From: an uncultured Clostridia bacterium | GTDB taxonomy: Bacteria; Bacillota; Clostridia; Christensenellales; Borkfalkiaceae | Length of the DNA: 18,458 nt | Assembly: GCA_937915565.1 (NCBI GenBank) | Contig: CALDMH010000073.1 | Span: 1 to 18,458 of the forward strand | Direction: 5' to 3' | Shown here: piece after piece, positions 7,126 through 13,806 of the stretch | How the letters are laid out: each line of letters begins with the position of its first letter | Numbering within the stretch: the stretch's first letter is position 1 | Notes under the pieces: generated by a model | Told to the model about the DNA's origin: nothing | Database searches by the model: none | Seen by the model: the letters and a program-made list of their open reading frames with translations, nothing else | Position numbers and translations under genes: made by a program

Positions 7126-9843
7126 TTACGCTTTCTTCATTCCGCTTTTCTGGCGACGATACGCTTGCTTGAAGTTATGCACGTCGTCCGCGTCGTTAAG
7201 GTCTGCGGCCGTGGGCATTGCGGGTTCAACGAAGTGTTTCTTGCCGTAATAAGCGTTGAGATACATCTGTTTGATTTCGCTCATCAAGGGGTATCTGGGG
7301 TTTGCGCCCGTGCATTGGTCGTCGAACGCCTGTTCCGTCATCGCGTCAAGACGGTTGAGGAAGTCGGCTTCGTCCGGAACGTAATCCTTGATGGTGGGTT
7401 TAATTCCGACTCTCGCTTTGAGGTCGTTGACCGCTTTGATAAGGTTTTCGAGTTTCTCCTCGTCGTTCTTGCCGCCGAGCCCGAGGCTGTCGGCAACTTC
7501 GGCGTATCTTGCAAGCGTGTGCGGGTGGTCGTATTGAGAGAACGTGCCCATCTTAACGGGAGCTTCCGCAGCGTTGAAGCGAAGAACTTCTTCGAGCATC
7601 AAAGCGTTTGCAACGCCGTGCGGAATGTGGTGGAACGCGCCGAGTTTATGAGCCATAGAGTGGCAAACTCCGAGGAACGCGTTTGCGAACGCCATACCTG
7701 CCATAGTTGCGGCGTTAGCCATTTTTTCACGAGCTTCAACGTCAACCTGACCGTTGTCGTAAGCTCTGGGAAGATATTTGAATATAGTCTGCAACGCCTG
7801 TTTGGCAAGTCCGTCGGTATAATCCGTCGCCATAACCGAAGCGTAAGCTTCCAACGCGTGCGAAACGGCGTCGATACCGGAAGCGGCGGTTAAGCCTCTC
7901 GGCGCGCTCATATGGAAGTCGGTGTCGATGATTGCCATATTGGGCAACAATTGATAATCGGCAAGAGGATATTTGATTCCGCTGTCCTGGTCGGTGATAA
8001 CCGCGAAGGGCGTAACTTCCGAACCCGTACCTGCGGAGGTGGGGATTGCGATGAAGTAAGCTTTTTCGCCCATCTTCGGGAATGTGTAAACTCTCTTACG
8101 AATATCGATGAATCTCATCGCCATATCCATAAAGTCTACGTCGGGGTGTTCGTACATAACCCACATAATTTTACCGGCGTCCATAGCCGAGCCGCCGCCG
8201 AGCGCGATAATCGTGTCGGGCTTGAAGGAGCGCATAAGCTCCGCGCCTGCCTTTGCGCAAGCGAGCGTCGGGTCGGGCGCGACGTCGAAGAACGTTTCGT
8301 GAACGATTCCCATCTGGTCGAGTTTGTCCTCGATGGGTTTGGTGTAACCGTTATTGTAAAGGAACGAGTCCGTTACGATGAACGCGCGTTTCTTGCCCAT
8401 AACGGTCTTCAATTCGTCGAGAGCGACGGGCAAGCAGCCTTTTTTAATGTAAACCTTTTCCGGTGCGCGGAACCAAAGCATATTTTCTCTCCTTTCTGCA
8501 ACGGTCTTTATATTTATAAGATGTTTAACTCCGACGTTTTCCGAAACGCTGTTGCCGCCCCAAGAGCCGCAGCCGAGCGTAAGAGAAGGAGCAAGTTTGA
8601 AGTTGTAAAGGTCGCCGATACCGCCCTGAGAAGAAGGCGTGTTGACGAGGATACGGCAGGTTTTCATACGTTCCGCAAACTCGTCGAGTTTGGCTCTTTC
8701 GGTCACGGCGTCGAGATAAATCGACGAGGTGTGGCCGTAGCCGCCGTCGGCGATAAGGCGTTCTGCCTTTGAAAACGCGTCCTGAATGTCCTCCGCTTTA
8801 TACATAGCGAGAACGGGGGAGAGTTTTTCGTGAGCGAACTCTTCGGAAAGGTCTACGCTTTCTACTTCGCCGATAAGGATTTTCGTTCCTTCGGGAACTT
8901 TAACGCCTGCGAGTTCGGCGATTTTAGCCGCTTTTTGTCCAACGATTTTAGCGTTGAGCGCGCCGTTGATTATAATGGTTTTACGAACTTTCTCCGTTTC
9001 TTCGGGGTTAAGGAAATAACAACCTCTGTTCGCAAATTCGGTTTTAACGGCGTCGTAAACGTTTTTATGAACGATAACGGATTGCTCGGACGCGCAAATC
9101 ATACCGTTATCGAACGTTTTGGAGTGAATTATCGAGCTTACGGCAAGAACTATGTTTGCCGATTCGTCGATGATTGCGGGGGTGTTTCCTGCGCCGACGC
9201 CGAGGGCGGGTTTTCCGGAAGAATAAGCCGCTTTAACCATTCCCGGTCCGCCGGTTGCGAGGATAATATCCGCTTCCTTCATAAGAAGGTTGGTCATTTC
9301 GAGCGAAGGAACGTCAATCCAGTCGATGATTCCCTCGGGCGCGCCTGCCTTAACGGCGGCGTCAAGAACGATTTTAGCGGCCGCAATGGTGGATTTTTTA
9401 GCTCTCGGGTGCGGGCTTATGATAATGGCGTTTCTCGTTTTCAACGCAATCATAGTTTTGAAGATTGCGGTAGAAGTCGGGTTCGTTGTGGGGATAACCG
9501 CGGCGATAACGCCTATCGGCTCGGCGATTTTCTTCATTCCGTAAGCCTTGTCCTCTTCGATAACCCCGCACGTTTTCGTGTTTTTATACGCGTTGTAAAT
9601 ATATTCGGCAGCGTAGTTATTCTTTATAACTTTATCTTCAACCACGCCCATACCGGTTTCTTCCACAGCCATTTTGGCAAGCGGAATACGCGCTTGGTTG
9701 GCCGCGATTGCGGCGGCCTTGAATATTTCGTCTACCTGTTCCTGCGTATAAGTCGCAAACTTGCGTTGCGCCTCTCTGACTCTGGCGATAGTCGCTTCCA
9801 ACGCTTCAACGCCGTCGACTATCTGTCGTTCCTTGTTTTCCAT
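7126..9843 (-). CDS. adhE: Bifunctional acetaldehyde/alcohol dehydrogenase AdhE
   Basis: A 905-residue fusion that reduces acetyl-CoA to acetaldehyde and then to ethanol, using two NADH. The N-terminal CoA-acylating aldehyde dehydrogenase has IPTTNPTSTAIFK (118-130), GVGAGNTPA (215-223) and the catalytic cysteine C250 in NGMICASEQS. The C-terminal iron-dependent alcohol dehydrogenase has IALGGGSAMDAGK, IPTSAGTGSEVTPFAV, the DAVSHALEAY region and the metal-ligand block CHSMAHKLGAFHHIPHG. Its length is close to the usual 860-900. The ATG at 9843 is chosen: AAAGGAGG lies 7 nt upstream, whereas the in-frame TTG at 9867 overlaps the rex stop and has no ribosome site. AdhE forms spirosomes in the cytoplasm. 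It follows rex by 20 nt, which matches its well-known control by Rex. Confidence 0.97.
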   Translation of the reverse strand: MENKERQIVDGVEALEATIARVREAQRKFATYTQEQVDEIFKAAAIAANQARIPLAKMAVEETGMGVVEDKVIKNNYAAEYIYNAYKNTKTCGVIEEDKAYGMKKIAEPIGVIAAVIPTTNPTSTAIFKTMIALKTRNAIIISPHPRAKKSTIAAAKIVLDAAVKAGAPEGIIDWIDVPSLEMTNLLMKEADIILATGGPGMVKAAYSSGKPALGVGAGNTPAIIDESANIVLAVSSIIHSKTFDNGMICASEQSVIVHKNVYDAVKTEFANRGCYFLNPEETEKVRKTIIINGALNAKIVGQKAAKIAELAGVKVPEGTKILIGEVESVDLSEEFAHEKLSPVLAMYKAEDIQDAFSKAERLIADGGYGHTSSIYLDAVTERAKLDEFAERMKTCRILVNTPSSQGGIGDLYNFKLAPSLTLGCGSWGGNSVSENVGVKHLINIKTVAERRENMLWFRAPEKVYIKKGCLPVALDELKTVMGKKRAFIVTDSFLYNNGYTKPIEDKLDQMGIVHETFFDVAPDPTLACAKAGAELMRSFKPDTIIALGGGSAMDAGKIMWVMYEHPDVDFMDMAMRFIDIRKRVYTFPKMGEKAYFIAIPTSAGTGSEVTPFAVITDQDSGIKYPLADYQLLPNMAIIDTDFHMSAPRGLTAASGIDAVSHALEAYASVMATDYTDGLAKQALQTIFKYLPRAYDNGQVDVEAREKMANAATMAGMAFANAFLGVCHSMAHKLGAFHHIPHGVANALMLEEVLRFNAAEAPVKMGTFSQYDHPHTLARYAEVADSLGLGGKNDEEKLENLIKAVNDLKARVGIKPTIKDYVPDEADFLNRLDAMTEQAFDDQCTGANPRYPLMSEIKQMYLNAYYGKKHFVEPAMPTAADLNDADDVHNFKQAYRRQKSGMKKA

Positions 9844-9863
9844 AAGGGCCTCCTTTACGTGTT

Positions 9864-10460
9864 TCAAATTTCATTCAGTTTAAGTTGCAGATGCGCCAGC
9901 GAAAGAGCGAGATTTTCGTTCTTTACGATAACGCCCTCGGGGACTTGCAAATGCGACGACGAGAAACTCAGTATCGCGCGGATACCGCATCTTACCATCT
10001 CGTTCGCCGCCTCCTGCGCGGCCTCTGGCGGAACGGTTAAAATTCCGATTTCGATTTGATGCAAAGCGCAGTAGGAATACATATCTCCGACGGGGAGAAC
10101 GTTGCCTCCGAGTTTATTATCGTCATTATCGAAAGCTTTCAAAACCACTAATCCGTATTCCGAAAATCCGGAGTAGTCGAGAAGAGCTCTGCCGAGCTTT
10201 CCCGCGCCGACGATAACGGCTTCTTTTCTCGCGCCGCCGTTCGTCACGGATTTCATACTTTGAATCAGCTCGTCCACGTTATAACCGGTTTTCGGCCTTC
10301 CTCTTCCGCACACGCTCGCCAAATCCTTGCGGACCTGAACTTCGCCGAGAGATAATCTCTTCGCAAGCGTCGTTGCGGATATGTCGGAAACGTTTTCGGG
10401 CAATTCCTGCAAAGCTTTCAGATAGTTGGGTATTCTGCCTAACGTCGCTTTGGAAATCAT
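9864..10460 (-). CDS. rex: Redox-sensing transcriptional repressor Rex
   Basis: A 198-residue protein. The N-terminal winged helix (ATLGRIPNYLKALQ, then LSLGEVQVRKDLASVCGRGRP) binds DNA and the Rossmann domain (AVIVGAGKLGRALLDY, 81-96) binds NADH/NAD+. The C-terminus (PPEAAQEAANEMVRCGI, then FSSSHLQVPEGV) matches the dimer-swapped helix region. Rex lets go of its operators when NADH is high, derepressing fermentation genes. The ATG at 10460 is used, since AAAGGAG lies about 8 nt upstream; a GTG at 10478 overlaps that ribosome site. It is the first gene of the redox operon and probably controls its own transcription, although I could find only half of a Rex operator near the promoter. Confidence 0.95.
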   Translation of the reverse strand: MISKATLGRIPNYLKALQELPENVSDISATTLAKRLSLGEVQVRKDLASVCGRGRPKTGYNVDELIQSMKSVTNGGARKEAVIVGAGKLGRALLDYSGFSEYGLVVLKAFDNDDNKLGGNVLPVGDMYSYCALHQIEIGILTVPPEAAQEAANEMVRCGIRAILSFSSSHLQVPEGVIVKNENLALSLAHLQLKLNEI

Positions 10461-10484
10461 TCGCGCATCTCCTTTCACAATTAC

Positions 10485-10513
10485 AGTATATCACGTTCCC
10501 GTAGAAAACGCAA
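10485..10513 (-). promoter_or_regulatory. Sigma-A-like promoter of the rex-adhE-hydrogenase operon
   Basis: On the minus strand, TTGCGT (10513-10508), a 17-bp spacer, then TATACT (10490-10485). The predicted start is near 10478, about 18 nt before the rex ATG. TTGTGAA at 10480-10474 resembles one half of the known Rex operator TTGTGAA-N4-TTCACAA, but the matching half is missing. Confidence 0.65.
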
Positions 10514-10536
10514 GCGACGGCAAGTGCGTGTTTATC

Positions 10537-10561
10537 ATATCGGTATGGTATTTATCGATAT
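10537..10561. promoter_or_regulatory. Inverted repeat upstream of the rex promoter
   Basis: ATATCG (10537-10542) and CGATAT (10556-10561) form 6-bp arms around a 13-bp AT-rich spacer. The repeat sits about 25 bp upstream of the -35 box, in the 141-nt gap between the LysR gene and rex, so it could be an activator or repressor site. No convincing terminator follows the LysR gene in this gap, so some read-through into rex is possible. Such short arms could occur by chance. Confidence 0.3.
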
Positions 10562-10601
10562 AACTCGGAACGAAAGAAAAATCGAGGTAAAACGAGGGGG
10601 T

Positions 10602-11528
10602 TTAACTGTCGAACAGCGTGCGTTTCACCTTGCACAGTTCCGTCACGAACGCCTTGTCGAGTTCGGTTAAGGTATAATCCTTTTTGTAAATTATCACGTC
10701 CTTATAAACCTTGCCGTTTTCGGGGCAGGATTTTTGCGTGAGACCGTAGCGTTTCAAAAGCGTTGAAGGGACTGCCGAAACCCACATAAAAGTATCGGGA
10801 TTTTTGGCGAGAAGTTCAAATTGGCTTGCCCTTTCAAACACGAAAATTCGCTTTTCCGAAACGGGAAGTTCCTCTTTTTTCACCTGCGAAAGGGGAAGAG
10901 AGGGAACGAAAGGGTCGGCGTGCGCTATTTCGGTGAGGTCAGCCAAATCGGCAAAGCGCACTTCTTCAAGTTCGGCAAGCGGCGAATTTTTGCTCATAAT
11001 GAGCTGATAACGGAACTTCGTGACGAGTTCGTAGCAAAAGCCCTTGCTTTCCAGCATTTCTTTATAATATTTGTCGTACTGTTCCGCGTAACGGATAACG
11101 CCGAGCCGATAGTTCGATTCGAGAACGTTTTTAATTGCGCGAAGGGCGTTCGTTTCCTTGTAAAAAACGTCGAAGCCGCCGGTTTTCGGCAAAGAATTGG
11201 AAAAGGTGGCGAACGCTTCGCCGATATAGCTTGCCCGCGGAACGGAAACGGAAAATTCCTCCCTGTTCGCCGAATCGTCTTTAAACATTTTTTCAACGGT
11301 ATCTACCTGTTTTAAAATGTTGCTCGCGTATTTTAAAAATTCTTCGCCCTTCGGCGTGACCTTAACCCCGCGTGACGAACGCTCGAAAATACTCACGCCC
11401 AAAGAGGATTCCAGCTCCTTTATGCAGCGGCTCAAATTGGATTGGTCCATAAACAAATTTTCGGCAGCCTTATTGATAGAGCCTGTGGCGGCCACCTCCA
11501 CGGCGTATTTAAGATATTGCAGATTCAT
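10602..11528 (-). CDS. LysR-family transcriptional regulator
   Basis: A 308-residue protein of normal LysR length. The N-terminal winged helix-turn-helix is clear: MNLQYLKYAVEVAATGSINKAAENLFMDQSNLSRCIKELE, written here only as its landmarks MNLQYLKYAVEVAATGS (1-17) and SNLSRCIKELESSLG (30-44), followed by RSSRGVKVTPKGEEFL. Residues about 90-300 form the effector-binding region, whose ligand I cannot name. ATG at 11528 follows GGGAGG. It diverges from gap and lies upstream of the Rex operon in the same direction. Regulation of gap, itself, or the redox operon are all plausible; none is proven by a clear binding site. Confidence 0.93.
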   Translation of the reverse strand: MNLQYLKYAVEVAATGSINKAAENLFMDQSNLSRCIKELESSLGVSIFERSSRGVKVTPKGEEFLKYASNILKQVDTVEKMFKDDSANREEFSVSVPRASYIGEAFATFSNSLPKTGGFDVFYKETNALRAIKNVLESNYRLGVIRYAEQYDKYYKEMLESKGFCYELVTKFRYQLIMSKNSPLAELEEVRFADLADLTEIAHADPFVPSLPLSQVKKEELPVSEKRIFVFERASQFELLAKNPDTFMWVSAVPSTLLKRYGLTQKSCPENGKVYKDVIIYKKDYTLTELDKAFVTELCKVKRTLFDS

Positions 11529-11552
11529 TTCAAGCCTCCCGTCGATAATACA

Positions 11553-11581
11553 ATTATATTTGATTTCTCTTCCGATGTCAA
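11553..11581 (-). promoter_or_regulatory. Consensus sigma-A promoter of the LysR gene
   Basis: On the minus strand TTGACA (11581-11576), exactly 17 bp, then TATAAT (11558-11553): both hexamers are full consensus. The predicted start is near 11546, giving a leader of about 18 nt with a GGGAGG ribosome site. Such a perfect promoter in front of a regulator gene implies that a repressor, perhaps the protein itself, holds it down. Confidence 0.85.
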
Positions 11582-11650
11582 TATTATTTTCAAAAACCGC
11601 GCCGAATAAAAAACAAAAATCGTCGCGAGAGAAAAAATGACGAAAAATAA

Positions 11651-11679
11651 TTGACTTTGGGTTAAGTTTAATCTATAAT
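11651..11679 (+). promoter_or_regulatory. Strong sigma-A promoter of gap
   Basis: TTGACT (11651-11656), 17-bp spacer, TATAAT (11674-11679). The start is predicted near 11686, within a tandem 9-bp direct repeat ATTCGGAAA (11682-11690 and 11691-11699). It is 70 bp from the divergent LysR-gene promoter, and the two do not overlap. Confidence 0.85.
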
Positions 11680-11685
11680 GTATTC

Positions 11686-11830
11686 GGAAAATTCGGAAAA
11701 CTTACGTTCGGCATAAGTAAATCCGCCTATATTTCGCCGCGGCGGCGGGCGTCAATCGCCTTATGAGCGGCAAACGTTTGCGAATAGATTTTCCTTAATT
11801 TGGTAATATTTATATCGGAGGACATATAAA
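11686..11830 (+). promoter_or_regulatory. Long structured gap leader with LacI/CcpA-like palindrome
   Basis: The 5' leader is about 145 nt. It holds a small hairpin (ACTTA 11700-11704 with TAAGT 11714-11718), a GC palindrome CGCCGCGGCG (11735-11744) that can pair within a CCGCC/GGCGG stem, and a perfect 12-bp palindrome GCAAACGTTTGC (11770-11781). The central AAACGTTT of the last is typical of LacI/CcpA-type operators. The ribosome site GGAGGA lies at 11817-11822. No known riboswitch was recognised. Confidence 0.5.
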
Positions 11831-12892
11831 ATGGCAAATGTAAAAGTAGCGATTAACGGTTTCGGAAGAATCGGCCGTCTTGCGTTCAGACAGATGTTCG
11901 GCGCGGAAGGCTATGAAGTTGTTGCAATCAACGACCTTACGAGCCCCAAAATGCTTGCTCATCTTTTAAAATACGATACGGCTCAGGGTAGCTACGTTGC
12001 GCAGGGACACACCGTAACCTATAAGGATTCGGTTCTCGGCGAAGACGGAAAGACCGTCGTCGTACCCGGTTCTATCACCGTAGACGGAAAGGAAATCACC
12101 ATCTACGCTTGCCCGAAGGCCGCTGACCTTCCGTGGGGCAAACTCGGCGTAGACGTCGTTTTGGAATGTACCGGTTTCTATACTTCCAAAGAAAAATCTA
12201 TGGCTCACATTCAGGCAGGCGCAAAGAAAGTAGTTATTTCCGCTCCCGCCGGCAACGACCTCAAAACCGTCGTTTTCAACGTTAATAACGACACTTTGAC
12301 CAAGGACGACCAAATAATTTCCGCCGCTTCCTGCACGACTAACTGTCTTGCTCCTATGGCGAAAGCTCTTAACGACGCTTATCCCATTCAGAGCGGTATT
12401 ATGACCACCGTTCACGCTTACACCGGCGACCAGATGATTCTTGACGGACCTCACAGAAAGGGCGACCTCAGAAGAGCGAGAGCGGGTGCGATGAACATCG
12501 TTCCCAACTCCACCGGTGCTGCAAAGGCAATCGGCCTCGTTATTCCCGAACTCAACGGCAAACTCATCGGTTCTGCTCAAAGAGTTCCCACCTGCACCGG
12601 TTCTACCACTATTTTGGTTGCGGTAGTTAAAGGTAAGGATATAACCAAGGATTCCATCAACGCAGCTATGAAAGCCGCTTCCAACGAATCTTTCGGTTAC
12701 AACACCGACGAAATCGTTTCTTCGGACGTTATCGGTATGAGATACGGTTCTCTTTTCGACGCTACCCAGACTATGGTTGCTAAACTTGACGACGATACTT
12801 ATCAGGTTCAGGTCGTTTCGTGGTACGATAACGAGAATTCTTACACTTCGCAGATGGTAAGAACTATCAAATATTTCGCTAACGTTAAATAA
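11831..12892 (+). CDS. gap: Glyceraldehyde-3-phosphate dehydrogenase, NAD-dependent (type I)
   Basis: A 353-residue glycolytic enzyme converting glyceraldehyde-3-phosphate, phosphate and NAD+ to 1,3-bisphosphoglycerate and NADH. It has the Rossmann motif NGFGRIGR (9-16), NAD-selecting Asp35 in INDL, catalytic C168 in SCTTNC, general base H195 in [22 protein letters not shown], and the C-terminal WYDNENSY. Slightly longer than the usual ~335, with short insertions such as the segment [11 protein letters not shown]. Its codon choice is more selective than its neighbours' (frequent GGT, GCT, AGA, AAC), as expected for a very highly expressed gene. It has its own promoter and terminator and so is monocistronic. 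Its NADH is what the neighbouring Rex/AdhE operon reads and disposes of. Confidence 0.98.
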   Translation: MANVKVAINGFGRIGRLAFRQMFGAEGYEVVAINDLTSPKMLAHLLKYDTAQGSYVAQGHTVTYKDSVLGEDGKTVVVPGSITVDGKEITIYACPKAADLPWGKLGVDVVLECTGFYTSKEKSMAHIQAGAKKVVISAPAGNDLKTVVFNVNNDTLTKDDQIISAASCTTNCLAPMAKALNDAYPIQSGIMTTVHAYTGDQMILDGPHRKGDLRRARAGAMNIVPNSTGAAKAIGLVIPELNGKLIGSAQRVPTCTGSTTILVAVVKGKDITKDSINAAMKAASNESFGYNTDEIVSSDVIGMRYGSLFDATQTMVAKLDDDTYQVQVVSWYDNENSYTSQMVRTIKYFANVK

Positions 12893-12910
12893 TTTTACGA
12901 TAAAAAATTA

Positions 12911-12942
12911 AAAAGGTCGGGGCAATATCCCCGACCTTTTTT
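12911..12942. terminator. Bidirectional terminator after gap
   Basis: A perfect 12-bp stem with arms AAAAGGTCGGGG (12911-12922) and its complement (12929-12940), loop CAATAT, then TT. A runs on the left and T runs on the right mean it can end gap on the plus strand and the small membrane-protein gene on the minus strand. Confidence 0.93.
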
Positions 12943-12948
12943 CGTTTT

Positions 12949-12994
12949 CGGAGAAGTCGTTTCTCCGACGGTTTTTCTCGGATTTTCCGAGAAA
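12949..12994. other. Two further hairpins beside the gap terminator
   Basis: CGGAGAA (12949-12955) pairs with TTCTCCG (12961-12967), and TTTCTCGG (12974-12981) with CCGAGAAA (12987-12994). They lie between the terminator and the stop of the minus-strand membrane gene (13005). They lack long T runs and may stabilise the 3' ends or be remnants of terminators. Confidence 0.5.
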
Positions 12995-13004
12995 TCTTAA
13001 AAAC

Positions 13005-13487
13005 TCAAACCTTTTCCGTCCTGTTTTTTATTTCGTAAACCGTGGTTGCGAGAATTTCGAGTTTCGTTTCGGAAATTCGCCCCTCGGTCGCTTTGAAAAT
13101 TGCGGATTTAATTTCCTCCGCGGTCGTTTTGGATTTGATTTCTTTAAGTTGTTTTTTGGTAAGTTTTGCTTTCGGTATGGCGGCGTTGATAACTTCGTCT
13201 ATCACCGATTCGCCTTCCTCGCCCGAAAAAATCGAGCGGACGAAGTAAGAAACGCCGCATACGCTCGCGCCCTTTTCAAGGCACGCCGTAACGTCCTCGC
13301 CGAGAAGCGTAACGTAGATTGCGTAAAACGCGGCGGCAAGCGCGAACCTCAAAAAAAGTTCGCCCCTTTTGCCCAGTTTGGGGAAAATCTTTTTTATAAC
13401 GGCCACGCAGGCGCAAACCGCAAACGCAAGAACGAACACTTCCGCTCCGAATTTGTTGAAAGTTGCATAAAAGTTGACGTTGTCCAT
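13005..13487 (-). CDS. Small two-helix membrane protein of unknown function
   Basis: A 160-residue protein with no family I recognise. Two hydrophobic segments, at about 15-34 (VFVLAFAVCACVAVI) and 46-64 (FLRFALAAAFYAIYV), are joined by a short basic loop (KKIFPKLGKRGE). The rest is a soluble, highly charged helical region, KAKLTKKQLKEIKSKTTAEE onward, with alternating Lys and Glu. The ATG at 13487 follows GGGAGG and has normal spacing, so the gene is very likely translated. It lies 319 nt downstream of spoIIE on the same strand but has its own promoter and a long structured leader. Association with sporulation or the cell envelope is only a guess from the neighbours. Confidence 0.75.
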   Translation of the reverse strand: MDNVNFYATFNKFGAEVFVLAFAVCACVAVIKKIFPKLGKRGELFLRFALAAAFYAIYVTLLGEDVTACLEKGASVCGVSYFVRSIFSGEEGESVIDEVINAAIPKAKLTKKQLKEIKSKTTAEEIKSAIFKATEGRISETKLEILATTVYEIKNRTEKV

Positions 13488-13493
13488 TTCCTT

Positions 13494-13742
13494 ACCTCCC
13501 TTAAAATACCGGAAAGTCGGGCGTGGATTATTCGTCGGTTACCCGACTTGCCGTTTGTCGAGAAGTTATAAATGCCTCTCGGCCGGCCGCTCGCCCCTCG
13601 AACTAGTTCGAGGGGCGAGCGGTGTTACAGCGGAAAAATTCCGCGCGGCAAAGGGGGTGTGAACTTTTTCGAGTTTTCGTTTACCTTTTTTCTCAAATAG
13701 TACTTTTCCGTGGGTTTCCGCCTCCTTTATTTTATCAGACGC
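13494..13742 (-). ncRNA. Structured leader or noncoding RNA upstream of the membrane-protein gene
   Basis: A transcript of about 250 nt from the promoter at 13749-13776 would reach the ribosome site at 13499-13494. It can fold into a row of helices: a 5' domain closed by AAAGGAGG (13728-13721) with CCCCCTTT (13657-13650), one mismatch; hairpin GCGGAA/TTCCGC (13644-13630); an 18-bp hairpin from a perfect palindrome (13622-13587); a hairpin CGAGAGG/CTTCTCG (13581-13559); and AAGTCGGG/CCCGACTT (13549-13514) with a 20-nt loop. The 5' domain has purine-rich unpaired segments typical of conserved RNA cores. No coding frame of note lies in this 319-nt gap. I cannot assign it to a named riboswitch or ncRNA class. 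Confidence 0.55.
13587..13622. repeat. Perfect 36-bp palindrome
   Basis: The two 18-nt arms (13587-13604 and 13605-13622) are exact reverse complements with no loop. The left arm starts CCGCTCGCCCCTCG and the centre is AACTAGTT. It is GC-rich and would make a very stable hairpin in RNA or a cruciform in DNA. No T run follows on either strand, so it is not a classical terminator. Confidence 0.9.
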
Positions 13743-13748
13743 ACCGTT

Positions 13749-13776
13749 ATTATACTTTAAAAAACGGAAAAGTCAA
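13749..13776 (-). promoter_or_regulatory. Sigma-A promoter of the structured RNA/membrane-protein gene
   Basis: On the minus strand TTGACT (13776-13771), 16-bp spacer, TATAAT (13754-13749). The predicted start is near 13742, about 255 nt upstream of the ATG. It lies just downstream of the spoIIE stop, with no obvious terminator between them. Confidence 0.75.
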
Positions 13777-13806
13777 CGCCGTTGTGAACCGAAACCCGAA
13801 AAATTT

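Noticed and set aside
9841..9867. TTG start for adhE at 9867
   Set aside because: It overlaps the rex stop and has no ribosome site, while the ATG at 9843 has AAAGGAGG 7 nt upstream and matches the usual AdhE N-terminus.
8830..10059. A long open frame of 409 codons on the plus strand opposite adhE and rex
   Set aside because: It lies wholly antisense to two clearly conserved genes, encodes a low-complexity Phe/Arg/Asn-rich product with no recognisable motif, and has no convincing ribosome site. It is a by-product of codon bias.
10458..10478. GTG start for Rex at 10478
   Set aside because: It overlaps the AAAGGAG that serves the ATG at 10460, and the six extra residues do not belong to the Rex fold.
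13653..13728. Short leader peptide behind AAAGGAGG in the membrane-protein leader
   Set aside because: The only nearby start is a TTG about 27 nt downstream of the site, too far for normal initiation. The AAAGGAGG pairs with CCCCCTTT and is better explained as a helix.
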